A DNA stretch of 64,000 bases from Crossaster papposus (taxonomy: Eukaryota; Echinodermata; Asteroidea; Velatida; Solasteridae). Position 1 is the first letter of the stretch; each line of letters begins with the position of its first letter. Below are positions 24,841-37,628 of this stretch, one piece after another. A program made the position numbers and the translations under genes. The notes beneath the pieces were generated by a model, which worked only from the letters and a program-made list of their open reading frames with translations, did not search any database and had not been told where the DNA came from. The stretch is taken from NCBI GenBank assembly GCA_037893245.1, contig JBAIAA010000516.1, positions 248,001 to 312,000 on the forward strand, read 5' to 3'.

Positions 24841-27415
24841 TAACGCGTTTCAAATTCGCCATAGGTTTGTGCACACAATCCCCGCCCACAAATAAGGGCA
24901 TGAAGGAAAGCATGCCCCGGGAAGGGGCTGGGTGTTAGGAGATAGAGGGGGCCTCCAGGAATGGCAAAATTAGCAATTTGACCCGGGGCATGCTTTGTTA
25001 GTATTTTATTTCGATTTTCTGAAAATGTTAACGTTAACACACGCGTTTCAAATTCGCCATAGGTTTGTGCACACAATCCCCGCCCACAAATAAGGGCATG
25101 AAGGAAAGCATGCTCCGGGAAGGGGCTGGGTGTTAGGAGATAGAGGGGGGCCTCCAGGAATGGCAAAATTAGCAATTTGACCCGGGGCATGCTTTGTTAG
25201 TATTTTATTTCGATTTTCTGAAAATGTTAACGTTAACACACGCGTTTCAAATTCGCCATAGGTTTGTGCACACAATCCCCGCCCACAAATAAGGGCATGA
25301 AGGAAAGCATGCCCCGGGAATGGGCTGGGTGTTAGGAGATAGAGGGGGGCCTCCAGGAATGGCAAAATTAGCAATTTGACCCGGGGCATGCTTATTTAGT
25401 ATTTTATTTCGATTTTCTGAAAATTGTAACGTTAACACACGCGTTTCAAATTCGCCATAGGTTTGTGCACACAATCCCCGCCCACAAATAAGGGCATGAA
25501 GGAAAGCATGCCCCGGGAAGGGGCTGGGTGTTAGGAGATAGAGGGGGCCTCCAGGAATGGCAAAATTAGCAATTTGACCCGGGGCATGCTTTGTTAGTAT
25601 TTTATTTCGATTTTCTGAAAATGTTAACGTTAACACACGCGTTTCAAATTCGCCATAGGTTTGTGCACACAATCCCAGCCCACAAATAAGGGCATGAAGG
25701 AAAGCATGCCCCGGGAAGGGGCTGGGTGTTAGGAGATAGAGGGGGGCCTCCAGGAATGGCAAAATTAGCAATTTGACCCGGGGCATGCTTTGTTAGTATT
25801 TTATTTCGATTCTCTGAAAATGGTAACGTTAACACACGCGTTTCAAATTCGCCATAGGTTTGTGCACACAATCCCCGCCCACAAATAAGGGCATGAAGGA
25901 AAGCATGCCCCGGGAAGGGGCTGGGTGTTAGGAGATAGAGGGGGGCCTCCAGGAATGGCAAAATTAGCAATTTGACCCGGGGCATGCTTTGTTACTATTT
26001 TATTTCGATTTTCTGAAAATGTTAACTTTAACACACGCGTTTCAAATTCGCCATAGGTTTGTGCACACAATCCCCGCCCACAAATAAGGGCATGAAGGAA
26101 AGCATGCCCCGGGAAGGGGCTGGGTGTTAGGAGATAGAGGGGGGCCTCCAGGAATGGCAAAATTAGCAATTTGACCCGGGGCATGCTTTGTTAGTATTTT
26201 ATTTCGATTTTCTGAAAATGTTAACGTTAACACACGCGTTTCAAATTCGCCATAGGTTTGTGCACACAATCCCCGCCCACAAATAAGGGCATGAAGGAAA
26301 GCATGCCCCGGGAATGGGCTGGGTGTTAGGAGATAGAGGGGGGCCTCCAGAAATGGCAAAATTAGCAATTTGACCCGGGGCATGCTTTGTTAGTATTTTA
26401 TTTCTATTTTCTGAAAATTGTAACGTTAACACACGCGTTTCAAATTCGCCATAGGTTTGTGCACACAATCCCCGCCCACAAATAAGGGCATGAAGGAAAG
26501 CATGCCCCGGGAAGGGGCTGGGTGTTAGGAAATAGAGGGGGGCCTCCAGGAATGGCAAAATTTGCAATTTGACCCGGGGCATGCTTTGTTAGTATTTTAT
26601 TTCGATTTTCTGAAAATGGTAACGTTAACACACGCGTTTCAAATTCGCCATAGGTGTGTGCACACAATCCCCGCCCACAAATAAGGGCATGAAGGAAAGC
26701 ATGCCCCGGGAAGGGGCTGGGTGTTAGGAGATATAGGGGGGCCTCCAGGAATGGCAAAATTAGCAATTTGACCCGGGGCATGCTTTGTTAGTATTTTATT
26801 TCGATTTTCTGAAAATGGTAACGTTAACACACGTGTTTCAAATTCGCCATAGGTTTGTGCACACAATCGCCGCCCACAAATAAGGGCATGAAGGAAAGCA
26901 TGCCCCGGGAAGGGGCTGGGTGTTAGGAGATAGAGGGGGGCCTCCAGGAATGGCAAAATTAGCAATTTGACCCGGGGCATGCTTTGTTACTATTTTATTT
27001 CGATTTTCTGAACATTTTAACGTTAACACACGCGTTTCAAATTCGCCATAGGTTTGTGCACACAATCCCCGCCCACAAATAAGGGCATGAAGGAAAGCAT
27101 GCCCCGGGAAGGGGCTGGGTGTTAGGAGATAGAGGGGGGGCTCCAGGAATGGCAAAATTAGCAATTTGACCCGGGGCATGCTTTGTTAGTATTTTATTTC
27201 GATTTTCTGAAAATGTTAACGTTAACACACGCGTTTCAAATTCGCCATAGGTTTGTGCACACAATCCCCGCCCACAAATAAGGGCATGAAGGAAAGCATG
27301 CCCCGGGAATGGGCTGGGTGTTAGGAGATAGAGGGGGGCCTCCAGGAATGGCAAAATTAGCAATTTGACCTGGGGCATGCTTATTTAGTATTTTATTTCG
27401 ATTTTCTGAAAATTT
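24841..27415 (+). repeat. 13-mer HOR, copy 2 of the deletion-tagged unit (2575 bp)
   Basis: It starts with the same 10-bp deletion and ends with the same CCAGAAATGG to GACCTGGGG series as copy 1. In the middle, five monomers (25228-26221, tagged by ATCCCAGCC, GATTCTCTG and TAACTTTAAC) stand where copy 1 has three (23051-23647). Unit size therefore changed by internal replacement while both ends were kept. Confidence 0.88.
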
Positions 27416-28796
27416 TAACGCGTTTCAAATTCGCCATAGGTTTGTGCACACAATCCCCGCCCACAAATAAGGGCATGAAGGAAAGCATGCCCCGGGAAGG
27501 GGCTGGGTGTTAGGAGATAGAGGGGGCCTCCAGGAATGGCAAAATTAGCAATTTGACCCGGGGCATGCTTTGTTAGTATTTTATTTCGATTTTCTGAAAA
27601 TGTTAACGTTAACACACGCGTTTCAAATTCGCCATAGGTTTGTGCACACAATCCCCGCCCACAAATAAGGGCATGAAGGAAAGCATGCTCCGGGAAGGGG
27701 CTGGGTGTTAGGAGATAGAGGGGGGCCTCCAGGAATGGCAAAATTAGCAATTTGACCCGGGGCATGCTTTGTTAGTATTTTATTTCGATTTTCTGAAAAT
27801 GTTAACGTTAACACACGCGTTTCAAATTCGCCATAGGTTTGTGCACACAATCCCCGCCCACAAATAAGGGCATGAAGGAAAGCATGCCCCGGGAATGGGC
27901 TGGGTGTTAGGAGATAGAGGGGGGCCTCCAGGAATGGCAAAATTAGCAATTTGACCCGGGGCATGCTTATTTAGTATTTTATTTCGATTTTCTGAAAATT
28001 GTAACGTTAACACACGCGTTTCAAATTCGCCATAGGTTTGTGCACACAATCCCCGCCCACAAATAAGGGCATGAAGGAAAGCATGCCCCGGGAAGGGGCT
28101 GGGTGTTAGGAGATAGAGGGGGCCTCCAGGAATGGCAAAATTAGCAATTTGACCCGGGGCATGCTTTGTTAGTATTTTATTTCGATTTTCTGAAAATGTT
28201 AACGTTAACACACGCGTTTCAAATTCGCCATAGGTTTGTGCACACAATCCCAGCCCACAAATAAGGGCATGAAGGAAAGCATGCCCCGGGAAGGGGCTGG
28301 GTGTTAGGAGATAGAGGGGGGCCTCCAGGAATGGCAAAATTAGCAATTTGACCCGGGGCATGCTTTGTTAGTATTTTATTTCGATTCTCTGAAAATGGTA
28401 ACGTTAACACAAGCGTTTCAAATTCGCCATAGGTTTGTGCACACAATCCCCGCCCACAAATAAGGGCATGAAGGAAAGCATGCCCCGGGAAGGGGCTGGG
28501 TGTTAGGAGATAGAGGGGGGCCTCCAGGAATGGCAAAATTAGCAATTTGACCCGGGGCATGCTTTGTTACTATTTTATTTCGATTTTCTGAAAATGTTAA
28601 CTTTAACACACGCGTTTCAAATTCGCCATAGGTTTGTGCACACAATCCCCGCCCACAAATAAGGGCATGAAGGAAAGCATGCCCCGGGAAGGGGCTGGGT
28701 GTTAGGAGATAGAGGGGGGCCTCCAGGAATGGCAAAATTAGCAATTTGACCCGGGGCATGCTTTGTTAGTATTTTATTTCGATTTTCTGAAAATTT
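27416..28796 (+). repeat. Deletion-tagged HOR, partial copy 3
   Basis: Seven monomers from the third 10-bp deletion match 24841-26221, including CATGCTCCGGG (27604), ATCCCAGCC (28200) and TAACTTTAAC at the start of 28598. After this the order departs and instead follows the block first seen at 13121-14909. A private ACACAAGCG change lies at 28399. Confidence 0.87.
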
Positions 28797-30386
28797 TAAC
28801 GTTAACACACGCGTTTCAAATTCGCCATAGGTTTGTGCACACAATCCCCGCCCACAAATAAGGGCATGAAGGAAAGCATGCCCCGGGAAGGGGCTGGGTG
28901 TTAGGAGATAGAGGGGGCCTCCAGGAATGGCAAAATTAGCAATTTGACCCGGGGCATGCTTTGTTAGTATTTTATTTCGATTTTCTGAAAATGTTAACGT
29001 TAACACACGCGTTTCAAATTCGCCATAGGTTTGTGCACACAATCCCCGCCCACAAATAAGGGCATGAAGGAAAGCATGCCCCGGGAAGGGGCTGGGTGTT
29101 AGGAGATAGAGGGGGGCCTCCAGGAATGGCAAAATTAGCAATTTGACCCGGGGCATGCTTTGTTAGTATTTTATTTCGATTCTCTGAAAATTTTAACGTT
29201 AACACACGCGTTTCAAATTCGCCATAGGTTTGTGCACACAATCCCCGCCCACAAATAAGGGCATGAAGGAAAGCATGCCCCGGGAAGGGGCTGGGTGTTA
29301 GGAGATAGAGGGGGGCCTCCAGGAATGGCAAAATTAGCAATTTGACCAGGGGCATGCTTTGTTAGTATTTTATTTCGATTTTCTGAAAATGGTAACGTTA
29401 ACACACGCGTTTCAAATTCGCCATAGGTTTGTGCACACAATCCCCGCCCACAAATAAGGGCATGAAGGAAAGCATGCCCCGGGAAGGGGCTGGGTGTTAG
29501 GAGATATAGGGGGGCCTCCAGGAATGGCAAAATTAGCAATTTGACCCGGGGCATGCTTTGTTAGTATTTTATTTCGATTTTCTGAAAATGGTAACGTTAA
29601 CACACGCGTTTCAAATTCGCCATAGGTTTGTGCACACAATCGCCGCCCACAAATAAGGGCGTGAAGGAAAGCATGCCCCGGGAAGGGGCTGGGTGTTAGG
29701 AGATAGAGGGGGGCCTCCAGGAATGGCAAAATTATTAATTTGACCCAGGGCATGCTTTGTTACTATTTTATTTCGATTTTCTGAAAATGTTAACGTTAAC
29801 ACACGCGTTTCAAATTCGCCATAGCTTTGTGCACACAATCCCCGCCCACAAATAAGGGCATGAAGGAAAGCATGCCCCGGGAAGGGGCTGGGTGTTAGGA
29901 GATAGAGGGGGGCCTCCAGGAATGGCAAAATTAGCAATTTGACCCGGGGCATGCTTTGTTAGTATTTTATTTCGATTTTCTGAAAATGTTAACGTTAACA
30001 CACGCGTTTCAAATTCGCCATAGGTTTGTGCACACAATCCCCGCCCACAAATAAGGTCATGAAGGAAAGCATGCCCCGGGAATGGGCTGGGTGTTAGGAG
30101 ATAGAGGGGGGCCTCCAGGAATGGCAAAATTAGCAATTTGACCCGGGGCATGCTTATTTAGTATTTTATTTCGATTTTCTGAAAATGTTAACGTTAACAC
30201 ACGCGTTTCAAATTCGCCATAGGTTTGTGCACACAATCCCCGCCCACAAATAAGGGCATGAAGGAAAGCATGCCCCGGGAAGGGGCTGGGTGTTAGTAGA
30301 TAGAGGGGGCCTCCAGGAATGGCAAAATTAGCAATTTGACCCGGAGCATGCTTTGTTAGTATTTTATTTCGATTTTCTGAAAATGT
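27604..30386 (+). repeat. 14-monomer block shared with 12127-14909
   Basis: Partner of the upstream block at a constant 15,477-bp offset. Differences are single bases, for example ATCCCAGCC at 28200, AATTATTAATT at 29592 and ATAGCTTTGTG at 29791. The block overlaps the third deletion-tagged copy on its left and the 9-mer at 29592 on its right, so at least three duplication events are superposed here. Confidence 0.8.
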
Positions 30387-31379
30387 TAACGTTAACACAC
30401 GCGTTTCAAATTCGCCATAGGTTTGTGCACACAATCCCCGCCCACAAATAAGGGCATGAAGGAAAGCATGCCCCGGGAAGGGGCTGGGTGTTAGGAGATA
30501 GAGGGGGGCCTCAAGGAATGGCAAAATTAGCAATTTGACCCGGGGCATGCTTTGTTAGTATTTTATTTCGATTCTCTGAAAATGGTAACGTTAACACACG
30601 CGTTTCAAATTCGCCATAGGTTTGTGCACACAATCCCCGCCCACAAATAAGGGCATGAAGGAAAGCATGCCCCGGGAAGGGGCTGGGTGTTAGGAGATAG
30701 AGGGGGGCCTCCAGGAATGGCAAAATTAGCAATTTGACCGGGGGCATGCTTTGTTACTATTTTATTTCGATTTTCTGAAAATGTTAACGTTAACACACGC
30801 GTTTCAAATTCGCCATAGGTTTGTGCACACAATCCCCGCCCACAAATAAGGGCATGAAGGAAAGCATGCCCCGGGAAGGGGCTGGGTGTTAGGAGATAGA
30901 GGGGGCCTCTAGGAATGGCAAAATTAGCAATTTGACCCGGGGCATACTTTGTTAGTATTTTATTTCGATTTTCTGAAAATTTTAACGTTAACACACGCGT
31001 TTCAAATTCGCCATAGGTTTGTGCACACAATCCCCGCCCACAAATAAGGGCATGAAGGAAAGCATGCCCCGGGAAGGGGCTGGGTGTTAGGAGATAGAGG
31101 GGGCCTCCAGGAATGGCAAAATTAGCAATTTGACCCGGGGCATGCTTTGTTAGTATTTTATTTCGATTTTCTGAAAATGTTAACGTTAACACACGCGTTT
31201 CAAATTCGCCATAGGTTTGTGCACACAATCCCCGCCCACAAATAAGGGCATGAAGGAAAGCATGCCCCGGGAAGGGGCTGGGTGTTAGGAGATAGAGGGG
31301 GGCCTCCAGGAATGGCAAAATTAGCAATTTGACCCGGGGCATGCTTTGTTAGTATTTTATTTCGATTCTCTGAAAATTT
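29592..31379 (+). repeat. 9-mer HOR, copy 1 of 3 (1788 bp)
   Basis: Order of tags: AATCGCCGCC with AATTATTAATT (29592); ATAGCTTTGTG (29791); AAGGTCATG (29990); TTAGTAGATA with CCCGGAGCATGC (30189); CCTCAAGG (30387); GACCGGGGG (30586); CCTCTAGG with CATACTTTG (30785); two more. It begins TAACG after a GATATAGG monomer, whereas copies 2 and 3 begin TATCG. Confidence 0.92.
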
Positions 31380-33167
31380 TATCGTTAACACACGCGTTTC
31401 AAATTCGCCATAGGTTTGTGCACACAATCGCCGCCCACAAATAAGGGCATGAAGGAAAGCATGCCCCGGGAAGGGGCTGGGTGTTAGGAGATAGAGGGGG
31501 GCCTCCAGGAATGGCAAAATTATTAATTTGACCCAGGGCATGCTTTGTTACTATTTTATTTCGATTTTCTGAAAATGTTAACGTTAACACACGCGTTTCA
31601 AATTCGCCATAGCTTTGTGCACACAATCCCCGCCCACAAATAAGGGCATGAAGGAAAGCATGCCCCGGGAAGGGGCTGGGTGTTAGGAGATAGAGGGGGG
31701 CCTCCAGGAATGGCAAAATTAGCAATTTGACCCGGGGCATGCTTTGTTAGTATTTTATTTCGATTTTCTGAAAATGTTAACGTTAACACACGCGTTTCAA
31801 ATTCGCCATAGGTTTGTGCACACAATCCCCGCCCACAAATAAGGTCATGAAGGAAAGCATGCCCCGGGAATGGGCTGGGTGTTAGGAGATAGAGGGGGGC
31901 CTCCAGGAATGGCAAAATTAGCAATTTGACCCGGGGCATGCTTATTTAGTATTTTATTTCGATTTTCTGAAAATGTTAACGTTAACACACGCGTTTCAAA
32001 TTCGCCATAGGTTTGTGCACACAATCCCCGCCCACAAATAAGGGCATGAAGGAAAGCATGCCCCGGGAAGGGGCTGGGTGTTAGTAGATAGAGGGGGCCT
32101 CCAGGAATGGCAAAATTAGCAATTTGACCCGGAGCATGCTTTGTTAGTATTTTATTTCGATTTTCTGAAAATGTTAACGTTAACACACGCGTTTCAAATT
32201 CGCCATAGGTTTGTGCACACAATCCCCGCCCACAAATAAGGGCATGAAGGAAAGCATGCCCCGGGAAGGGGCTGGGTGTTAGGAGATAGAGGGGGGCCTC
32301 AAGGAATGGCAAAATTAGCAATTTGACCCGGGGCATGCTTTGTTAGTATTTTATTTCGATTCTCTGAAAATGGTAACGTTAACACACGCGTTTCAAATTC
32401 GCCATAGGTTTGTGCACACAATCCCCGCCCACAAATAAGGGCATGAAGGAAAGCATGCCCCGGGAAGGGGCTGGGTGTTAGGAGATAGAGGGGGGCCTCC
32501 AGGAATGGCAAAATTAGCAATTTGACCGGGGGCATGCTTTGTTACTATTTTATTTCGATTTTCTGAAAATGTTAACGTTAACACACGCGTTTCAAATTCG
32601 CCATAGGTTTGTGCACACAATCCCCGCCCACAAATAAGGGCATGAAGGAAAGCATGCCCCGGGAAGGGGCTGGGTGTTAGGAGATAGAGGGGGCCTCTAG
32701 GAATGGCAAAATTAGCAATTTGACCCGGGGCATACTTTGTTAGTATTTTATTTCGATTTTCTGAAAATTTTAACGTTAACACACGCGTTTCAAATTCGCC
32801 ATAGGTTTGTGCACACAATCCCCGCCCACAAATAAGGGCATGAAGGAAAGCATGCCCCGGGAAGGGGCTGGGTGTTAGGAGATAGAGGGGGCCTCCAGGA
32901 ATGGCAAAATTAGCAATTTGACCCGGGGCATGCTTTGTTAGTATATTATTTCGATTTTCTGAAAATGTTAACGTTAACACACGCGTTTCAAATTCGCCAT
33001 AGGTTTGTGCACACAATCCCCGCCCACAAATAAGGGCATGAAGGAAAGCATGCCCCGGGAAGGGGCTGGGTGTTAGGAGATAGAGGGGGGCCTCCAGGAA
33101 TGGCAAAATTAGCAATTTGACCCGGGGCATGCTTTGTTAGTATTTTATTTCGATTCTCTGAAAATTT
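31380..33167 (+). repeat. 9-mer HOR, copy 2 of 3 (1788 bp)
   Basis: All tags of copy 1 recur 1788 bp later, including ATAGCTTTGTG (31579), AAGGTCATG, CCCGGAGCATGC, CCTCAAGG, GACCGGGGG and CATACTTTG. The start TATCGTTAAC places the left exchange point within the first monomer. A private GTATATTATTT change is near 32940. Confidence 0.93.
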
Positions 33168-34757
33168 TATCGTTAACACACGCGTTTCAAATTCGCCATA
33201 GGTTTGTGCACACAATCGCCGCCCACAAATAAGGGCATGAAGGAAAGCATGCCCCGGGAAGGGGCTGGGTGTTAGGAGATAGAGGGGGGCCTCCAGGAAT
33301 GGCAAAATTATTAATTTGACCCAGGGCATGCTTTGTTACTATTTTATTTCGATTTTCTGAAAATGTTAACGTTAACACACGCGTTTCAAATTCGCCATAG
33401 CTTTGTGCACACAATCCCCGCCCACAAATAAGGGCATGAAGGAAAGCATGCCCCGGGAAGGGGCTGGGTGTTAGGAGATAGAGGGGGGCCTCCAGGAATG
33501 GCAAAATTAGCAATTTGACCCGGGGCATGCTTTGTTAGTATTTTATTTCGATTTTCTGAAAATGTTAACGTTAACACACGCGTTTCAAATTCGCCATAGG
33601 TTTGTGCACACAATCCCCGCCCACAAATAAGGGCATGAAGGAAAGCATGCCCCGGGAATGGGCTGGGTGTTAGGAGATAGAGGGGGGCCTCCAGGAATGG
33701 CAAAATTAGCAATTTGACCCGGGGCATGCTTATTTAGTATTTTATTTCGATTTTCTGAAAATGTTAACGTTAACACACGCGTTTCAAATTCGCCATAGGT
33801 TTGTGCACACAATCCCCGCCCACAAATAAGGGCATGAAGGAAAGCATGCCCCGGGAAGGGGCTGGGTGTTAGTAGATAGAGGGGGCCTCCAGGAATGTCA
33901 AAATTAGCAATTTGACCCGGGGCATGCTTTGTTAGTATTTTATTTCGATTTTCTGAAAATGTTAACGTTAACACACGCGTTTCAAATTCGCCATAGGTTT
34001 GTGCACACAATCCCCGCCCACAAATAAGGGCATGAAGGAAAGCATGCCCCGGGAAGGGGCTGGGTGTTAGGAGATAGAGGGGGGCCTCAAGGAATGGCAA
34101 AATTAGCAATTTGACCCGGGGCATGCTTTGTTAGTATTTTATTTCGATTCTCTGAAAATGGTAACGTTAACACACGCGTTTCAAATTCGCCATAGGTTTG
34201 TGCACACAATCCCCGCCCACAAATAAGGGCATGAAGGAAAGCATGCCCCGGGAAGGGGCTGGGTGTTAGGAGATAGAGGGGGGCCTCCAGGAATGGCAAA
34301 ATTAGCAATTTGACCGGGGGCATGCTTTGTTACTATTTTATTTCGATTTTCTGAAAATGTTAACGTTAACACACGCGTTTCAAATTCGCCATAGGTTTGT
34401 GCACACAATCCCCGCCCACAAATAAGGGCATGAAGGAAAGCATGCCCCGGGAAGGGGCTGGGTGTTAGTAGATAGAGGGGGCCTCCAGGAATGGCAAAAT
34501 TAGCAATTTGACCCGGGGCATGCTTTGTTAGTATTTTACTTCGATTTTCTGAAAATGTTAACGTTAACACACGCGTTTCAAATTCGCCATAGGTTTGTGC
34601 ACACAATCCCCGCCCACAAATAAGGGCATGAAGGAAAGCATGCCCCGGGAAGGGGCTGGGTGTTAGGAGATAGAGGGGGGCCTCCAGGAATGGCAAAATT
34701 AGCAATTTGACCCGGGGCATGCTTTGTTAGTATTTTATTTCGATTCTCTGAAAATTT
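33168..34757 (+). repeat. 9-mer HOR, copy 3 of 3, eight monomers (1590 bp)
   Basis: It keeps ATAGCTTTGTG (33367), CCTCAAGG (33963) and GACCGGGGG (34162) but lacks AAGGTCATG, CCCGGAGCATGC and CATACTTTG, and is one five-G monomer short. It is the most diverged of the three copies and leads into the 7-mer. Confidence 0.85.
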
Positions 34758-35949
34758 TATCGTTAACACACGCGTTTCAAATTCGCCATAGGTTTGTGCA
34801 CACAATCCCCGCCCACAAATAAGGGCATGAAGGAAAGCATGCCCCGGGAAGGGGCTGGGTGTTAGGAGATAGAGGGGGGCCTCCAGGAATGGCAAAATTA
34901 GCAATTTGACCAGGGGCATGCTTTGTTAGTATTTTATTTCGATTTTCTGAAAGTTTTAACGTTAACACACGCGTTTCAAATTCGCCATAGGTTTGTGCAC
35001 ACAATCCCCGCCCACAAATAAGGGCATGAAGGAAAGCATGCCCCGGGAAGGGGCTGGGTGTTAGGAGATAGAGGGGGGCCTCCAGGAATGGCAAAATTAG
35101 CAATTTGACCCGGGGCATGCTTTGTTACTATTTTATTTCGATTTTCTGAAAATTTTAACGTTAACACACGCGTTTCAAATTCGCCATAGGTTTGTGCACA
35201 CAATCCCCGCCCACAAATAAGGGCATGAAGGAAAGCATGCCCCGGGAAGGGGCTGGGTGTTAGTAGATAGAGGGGGCCTCCAGGAATGGCAAAATTAGCA
35301 ATTTGACCAGGGGCATGCTTTGTTAGTATTTTATTTCGTTTTTCTGAAAATGTTAACGTTAACACACGCGTTTCAAATTCGCCATAGGTTTGTGCACACA
35401 ATCCCCGCCCACAAATAAGGGCATGAAGGAAAGCATGCCCCGGGAAGGGGCTGGGTGTTAGGAGATAGAGGGGGGCCTCCAGGAATGGCAAAATTAGCAA
35501 TTTGACCCGGGGCATGCTTTGTTACTATTTTATTTCGATTTTCTGAAAATGTTAACGTTAACACACGCGTTTCAAATTCGCCATAGGTTTGTGCACACAA
35601 TCCCCGCCCACAAATAAGGGCATGAAGGAAAGCATGCCCCGGGAAGGGGCTGGGTGTTAGGAGATAGAGGGGGGCCTCTAGGAATGGCAAAATTAGCAAT
35701 TTGACCCGGGGCATGCTTTGTTAGTATTTTATTTCGATTTTCTGAAAATTTTAACGTTAACACACGCGTTTCAAATTCGCCATAGGTTTGTGCACACAAT
35801 CCCCGCCCACAAATAAGGGCATGAAGGAAAGCATGCCCCGGGAAGGGGCTGGGTGTTAGGAGATAGAGGGGGCCTCCAGGAATGGCAAAATTAGCAATTT
35901 GACCCGGGGCATGCTTTGTTAGTATTTTATTTCGATTTTCTGAAAATGT
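34559..35949 (+). repeat. 7-mer HOR, copy 1 (1391 bp)
   Basis: The sequence GATTCTCTGAAAATTTTATCG leading into 34758, then GACCAGGGG with GAAAGTTTT, then a GTTACT monomer, recurs 1391 bp later at 36149. The last five-G monomer of the window (35752) lies in this copy. Confidence 0.78.
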
Positions 35950-36546
35950 TAACGTTAACACACGCGTTTCAAATTCGCCATAGGTTTGTGCACACAATCC
36001 CCGCCCACAAATAAGGGCATGAAGGAAAGCACGCCCCGGGAAGGGGCTGGGTGTTAGGAGATAGAGGGGGGCCTCCAGGAATGGCAAAATTAGCAATTTG
36101 ACCCGGGGCATGCTTTGTTAGTATTTTATTTCGATTCTCTGAAAATTTTATCGTTAACACACGCGTTTCAAATTCGCCATAGGTTTGTGCACACAATCCC
36201 CGCCCACAAATAAGGGCATGAAGGAAAGCATGCCCCGGGAAGGGGCTGGGTGTTAGGAGATAGAGGGGGGCCTCCAGGAATGGCAAAATTAGCAATTTGA
36301 CCAGGGGCATGCTTTGTTAGTATTTTATTTCGATTTTCTGAAAGTTTTAACGTTAACACACGCGTTTCAAATTCGCCATAGGTTTGTGCACACAATCCCC
36401 GCCCACAAATAAGGGCATGAAGGAAAGCATGCCCCGGGAAGGGGCTGGGTGTTAGGAGATAGAGGGGGGCCTCCAGGAATGGCAAAATTAGCAATTTGAC
36501 CCGGGGCATGCTTTGTTACTATTTTATTTCGATTTTCTGAAAATTT
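35950..36546 (+). repeat. 7-mer HOR, partial copy 2 (3 monomers)
   Basis: Monomers at 35950, 36149 and 36348 match 34559, 34758 and 34957 (GATTCTCTG, TATCG, GACCAGGGG, GAAAGTTTT, GTTACT). The next monomer (36547, with GGGGGGTCTCC) does not match 35156, so the copy ends there. A private GCACGCCCC change lies near 36031. Confidence 0.78.
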
Positions 36547-37606
36547 TAACGTTAACACACGCGTTTCAAATTCGCCATAGGTTTGTGCACACAATCCCCG
36601 CCCACAAATAAGGGCATGAAGGAAAGCATGCCCCGGGAAGGGGCTGGGTGTTAGGAGATAGAGGGGGGTCTCCAGGAATGGCAAAATTAGCAATTTGACC
36701 CGGGGCATGCTTTGTTAGTATTTTATTTTGATTTTCTGAAAATGTTAACGTTAACACACGCGTTTCAAATTCGCCATAGGTTTGTGCACACAATCCCCGC
36801 CCACAAATAAGGGCATGAAGGAAAGCATGCCCCGGGAATGGGCTGGGTGTTAGGAGATAGAGGGGGGCCTCCAGGAATGGCAAAATTAGCAATTTGACCC
36901 GGGGCATGCTTTGTTAGTATTTTATTTCTATTTTCTGAAAATTTTAACGTTAACACACGCGTTTCAAATTCGCCATAGGTTTGTGCACACAATCCCCGCC
37001 CACAAATAAGGGCATGAAGGAAAGCATGCCCCGGGAAGGGGCTGGGTGTTAGGAGATAGAGGGGGGCCTCCAGGAATGGCAAAATTAGCAATTTGACCCG
37101 GGGCATGCTTTGTTAGTATTTTATTTCGATTTTCTGAAAATGTTAACGTTAACACACGCGTTTCAAATTCGCCATAGGTTTGTGCACACAATCCCCGCCC
37201 ACAAATAAGAGCATGAAGGAAAGCATGCCCCGGGAATGGGCTGGGTGTTAGGAGATAGAGGGGGGCCTCCAGGAATGGCAAAATTAGCAATTTGACCCGG
37301 GGCATGCTTTGTTAGTATTTTATTTCGATTTTCTGAAAATTTTAACGTTAACACACGCGTTTCAAATTCGCCATAGGTTTGTGCACACAATCCCCGCCCA
37401 CAAATAAGGGCATGAAGGAAAGCATGCCCCGGGAATGGGCTGGGTGTTAGGAGATAGAGGGGGGCCTCCAGGAATGGCAAAATTAGCAATTTGACCCGGG
37501 GCATGCTTTGTTAGTATTTTATTTCTATTTTCTGAAAATTTTAACGTTAACACACGCGTTTCAAATTCGCCATAGGTTTGTGCACACAATCCCCGCCCAC
37601 AAATAA

Positions 37607-37628
37607 GGGCATGAAGGAAAGCATGCCC
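37607..37628. repeat. Small hairpin GGGCATG / CATGCCC, 8-nt loop (example copy)
   Basis: GGGCATG (monomer 66-72) and CATGCCC (81-87) are 7-bp inverted arms around AAGGAAAG. CATGCCC is also part of the large left arm, so this short stem and the 15-bp stem are mutually exclusive pairings of the same bases. Variants that weaken the short stem are AAGAGCATG, AATGGCATG and AAGCGCATG. Confidence 0.85.

Noticed and set aside
37566..37581. Possible CENP-B box at ATTCGCCATAGG
   Set aside because: TTCG, four bases and A fit the left part of the core, but the CGGG required at the right is TTTG. Six of nine core positions are too few to call.
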